Positions 62,126 to 64,000 of a DNA stretch of 64,000 bases are shown piece after piece. The position numbers were made by a program, and so were the translations under genes. The notes beneath the pieces are model-generated. The model was not told the origin of the DNA and ran no database searches. It worked only from the letters and a program-made list of their open reading frames with translations. The stretch is from Larkinella sp049445795 (GTDB taxonomy: Bacteria > Bacteroidota > Bacteroidia > Cytophagales > Spirosomataceae). Numbering within the stretch: position 1 is the stretch's first letter; every line of letters begins with the position of its first letter. Location of the stretch: positions 434,001-498,000 of the forward strand of contig NZ_JBMSDT010000003.1 of assembly GCF_049445795.1 (NCBI RefSeq), written 5' to 3'.

Positions 62126-63115
62126 ATGAAACTTTCAAAAGAAGCTAAAGTGGGCATTTTGGCCGTGGTGACACTGGTGATGCTCTATTTCGGATTTAAT
62201 TTCCTCAAAGGCTCCGATATTTTTTCCCGGTCAAATAAGTACCTCGTCGTGTATGATAATGTGGACGGACTGACGGCTTCCAACCCGGTTTTGCTCAATG
62301 GGCTGAGCGTCGGGCGGGTGGAGCGAATCGACATCATGCAAGAGCGCAACAACCAACTCCTCGTCACCCTGGATATCGATAAAAAGATTCAGGTTGGGCG
62401 AGGCTCAAAGGCGATTCTGGGCGATGCCGGGGTATTGGGTGGCAAACAGATTGTGCTGCAAATCAATCAAACCGGAACGGCGCTCGAAAACGGCGATACG
62501 CTGGTGAGCGGCAAGGAAGAAGGCCTGACCGCGCTGATCAAAGAGAAAACGCTACCGGTTTTGAACAACGCCGATTCACTGATGCTGAACCTCAACCGGA
62601 TCGTGAAGCAGTTCGACCGGACGGGCCTGATTCTGAACAAAACCCTGGAAGGAGCACAAGCTACTACCGGTGCCCTGCAACTGACCATCGGCGAAAACCG
62701 CGAGAACATCCGGAAACTGATGGCAAATTTGAGCAGCCTGTCGGCGTCGCTGGCCGAAACCGAAAAGGAAATAAAACCGTTGCTGACCAAAGCCGGCACG
62801 TTTGCCGATTCGCTCAACGCCCTTAAACTGAGCCAGACGCTGGCGACGGTCAACCGCTCCGTTAGTACGCTGCAACAGATGCTGGCCGACATCAACAGCG
62901 GCAAAGGCACGCTGGGCAAGCTGAAGGGCGACGAAGCGCTGTACCGGAACGTGAACAGCGCCACCGCCAGCCTGGACAAACTGCTGACCGACTTCCGCGA
63001 AAACCCCAAACGCTACGTCCACTTCTCGTTGTTTGGGCGGAAAGACAAGAAACCGGCTACCACCCCGGCCCAGAGCGCTACGGTGGTAGCACCCGCGCCG
63101 GATTCAACGCAATAG
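62126..63115 (+). CDS. MlaD/MCE-family lipid transport protein
   Basis: A 329-residue protein with one N-terminal membrane helix (VGILAVVTLVMLYFGFNF) and an MCE domain at about residues 38-115 (YDNVDGLTASNPVLLNGLSV, GSKAILGDAGVLGGKQIVLQ). A long helical coiled-coil region follows (SLSASLAETEKEIKPLL). MCE proteins bind lipids and shuttle them between membranes with an ABC complex. It follows the amidase by 45 bases. The permease and ATPase partners are not in the window. Confidence 0.9.
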   Translation: MKLSKEAKVGILAVVTLVMLYFGFNFLKGSDIFSRSNKYLVVYDNVDGLTASNPVLLNGLSVGRVERIDIMQERNNQLLVTLDIDKKIQVGRGSKAILGDAGVLGGKQIVLQINQTGTALENGDTLVSGKEEGLTALIKEKTLPVLNNADSLMLNLNRIVKQFDRTGLILNKTLEGAQATTGALQLTIGENRENIRKLMANLSSLSASLAETEKEIKPLLTKAGTFADSLNALKLSQTLATVNRSVSTLQQMLADINSGKGTLGKLKGDEALYRNVNSATASLDKLLTDFRENPKRYVHFSLFGRKDKKPATTPAQSATVVAPAPDSTQ

Positions 63116-63126
63116 AGTTTAACTAC

Positions 63127-63222
63127 GGTTTATCGTTTATGGTTTATAGTGACTAACGCGCTCGTTCATCAGGTGTCAGCCACTTTAAACCATAAACCAT
63201 AAACCATAAACGATAAACTATA
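63127..63222. repeat. Palindromic element (AAACCATAAACC-type)
   Basis: The arm at 63127-63151 (GGTTTATCGTTTATGG and TTTATAGTG) is mirrored by the arm at 63181-63222, which has three head-to-tail AAACCAT words followed by AAACGATAAACTATA. A 29-base loop lies between. It fills the gap between the MlaD and carboxylase genes. Confidence 0.88.
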
Positions 63223-63240
63223 CCAACCCGCCTGACAACA

Positions 63241-64000
63241 ATGACCCCACTCCTGGATGAACTCAGCCGGAAAACCGCCCAGACGCAGCTTGGGGGTGGT
63301 TCGAAGAAAATCGACGACCAGCACCGCAAAGGCAAGTTAACGGCCCGCGAACGGATTGATTACCTGGTCGATCCGGGTACGGCGTTCATCGAAATCGGTT
63401 TGTTTGTGGGCGAAGGCATGTACGCCGAGCACGGCGGTTGCCCGTCCGGGGGCGTGGTGGTAGGCATTGGATACGTTTCCGGGCGGCAGTGCGTGATTGT
63501 CGCCAACGATGCGACGGTGAAAGCCGGGGCCTGGTTTCCGATTACGGCTAAAAAGAACCTGCGGGCGCAGGAAATTGCGATGGAAAACCGCCTGCCGATC
63601 ATTTACCTGGTCGATAGCGCGGGCGTTTACCTGCCCTTGCAGGATGAAGTGTTTGCCGATAAAGAGCACTTCGGGCGGATTTTTCGGAACAACGCCCAGA
63701 TGTCGGCGATGGGCATTGTGCAGGTAGCCGCCATCATGGGAAGCTGCGTGGCCGGCGGGGCTTATCTGCCGATTATGTCCGACGAAGCGCTGATTGTGGA
63801 AGGCACCGGGTCCATTTTTCTGGCGGGGCCGTACCTGGTCAAAGCGTCGATTGGCGAGGAGGTCGATGCCGAAACGCTCGGCGGGGCCAGCACCCACAGC
63901 GAGATTTCGGGCGTAACGGACAACAAATATCCCGACGACAAAAGCTGCCTGGACGCCATTCGGAACATCTTCGATAAAATGGGCGCGCCGGACCAGGCCG
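63241..64000 (+). CDS. Acyl-CoA carboxylase beta (carboxyltransferase) subunit, methylcrotonyl-CoA type (3' end cut by window edge)
   Basis: The frame is open from the ATG at 63241 to the window end (253 codons). It reads GKLTARERIDYLVDPGTAF, then the biotin-site region YLVDSAGVYLPLQDEVF, ADKEHFGRIFRNNAQMSAMG and MGSCVAGGAYLPIMSDEALI, which match the beta subunit of 3-methylcrotonyl-CoA carboxylase. It moves carboxyl from biotin to the acyl-CoA in leucine breakdown. A propionyl-CoA-type role is less likely but possible. About half of the protein is missing. Confidence 0.85.
   Translation, partial: MTPLLDELSRKTAQTQLGGGSKKIDDQHRKGKLTARERIDYLVDPGTAFIEIGLFVGEGMYAEHGGCPSGGVVVGIGYVSGRQCVIVANDATVKAGAWFPITAKKNLRAQEIAMENRLPIIYLVDSAGVYLPLQDEVFADKEHFGRIFRNNAQMSAMGIVQVAAIMGSCVAGGAYLPIMSDEALIVEGTGSIFLAGPYLVKASIGEEVDAETLGGASTHSEISGVTDNKYPDDKSCLDAIRNIFDKMGAPDQA

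Noticed and set aside
63127..63222. AAACCAT repeats looked at as a small CRISPR or tandem-repeat array
   Set aside because: Repeats are 7-mers without unique spacers and are mirrored as a palindrome.

Overview
The window looks like a piece of a Bacteroidota chromosome, most like the order Cytophagales (Spirosoma/Larkinella-type; the genus is a guess). The basis is a SusC/RagA TonB-linked receptor, a secreted protein with a type IX secretion sorting tail, a fused SecDF, an LptD-amidase-MlaD block, an E1 alpha/beta fusion, weak Shine-Dalgarno signals, and several promoters of the Bacteroidota form TTTG-N18-20-TAnnTTTG. Most genes are GC-rich; the block at about 39.7-41.9 kb is visibly AT-rich.

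Layout. 1-2.9 kb: SusC-like receptor (minus, runs off the left edge). 3.4-10.4 kb (plus): FAD/FeS oxidase, GT-C-like membrane protein, small membrane protein, M1 metallopeptidase. 10.5-15.7 kb (minus): FabH-type ketosynthase, Uma2 nuclease-like protein, SecA. 16-19.5 kb (plus): EEP-fold hydrolase, Gfo/Idh/MocA oxidoreductase, T9SS cargo protein. 19.7-31.1 kb (plus): a PadR regulator followed by four tandem paralogous FtsX-type permeases. 31.2-35.3 kb: YbbP permease and YbbA ATPase (minus), divergent from a TesA-like lipoprotein esterase. 35.4-38.1 kb: dicarboxylate symporter and class-C beta-lactamase-like lipoprotein. 38.1-44.7 kb (minus): an NAD biosynthesis cluster in which nadC, nadA and nadB are interleaved with an MNT/HEPN toxin-antitoxin pair, an orphan antitoxin and a Septu-like ATPase/HNH pair. 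44.8-52.3 kb (plus): small membrane/secreted protein, SecDF, amino acid permease, TauE exporter and persulfide-dioxygenase-like protein. 52.4-57.1 kb (minus): E1 dehydrogenase fusion, NuoI with an unusual repeat tail, NuoJ, NuoK. 57.4 kb: DUF1573 protein. 58.1-63.1 kb: LptD-like protein (minus) divergent from amidase and MlaD-type MCE protein. The right edge cuts an acyl-CoA carboxylase beta subunit.

Two things stand out. First, the nadC-nadA-nadB genes form one tight same-strand array with defence and toxin-antitoxin genes; junctions are 2-27 nt gaps or overlaps, apart from one 79-nt gap. Second, palindromic elements built from short repeated words occur at about a dozen sites. They are mostly intergenic and often form the last codons of genes, and one sits in frame inside the coding sequence of the FAD/FeS oxidase. 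I found no tRNA, rRNA, CRISPR array, transposase or phage gene.
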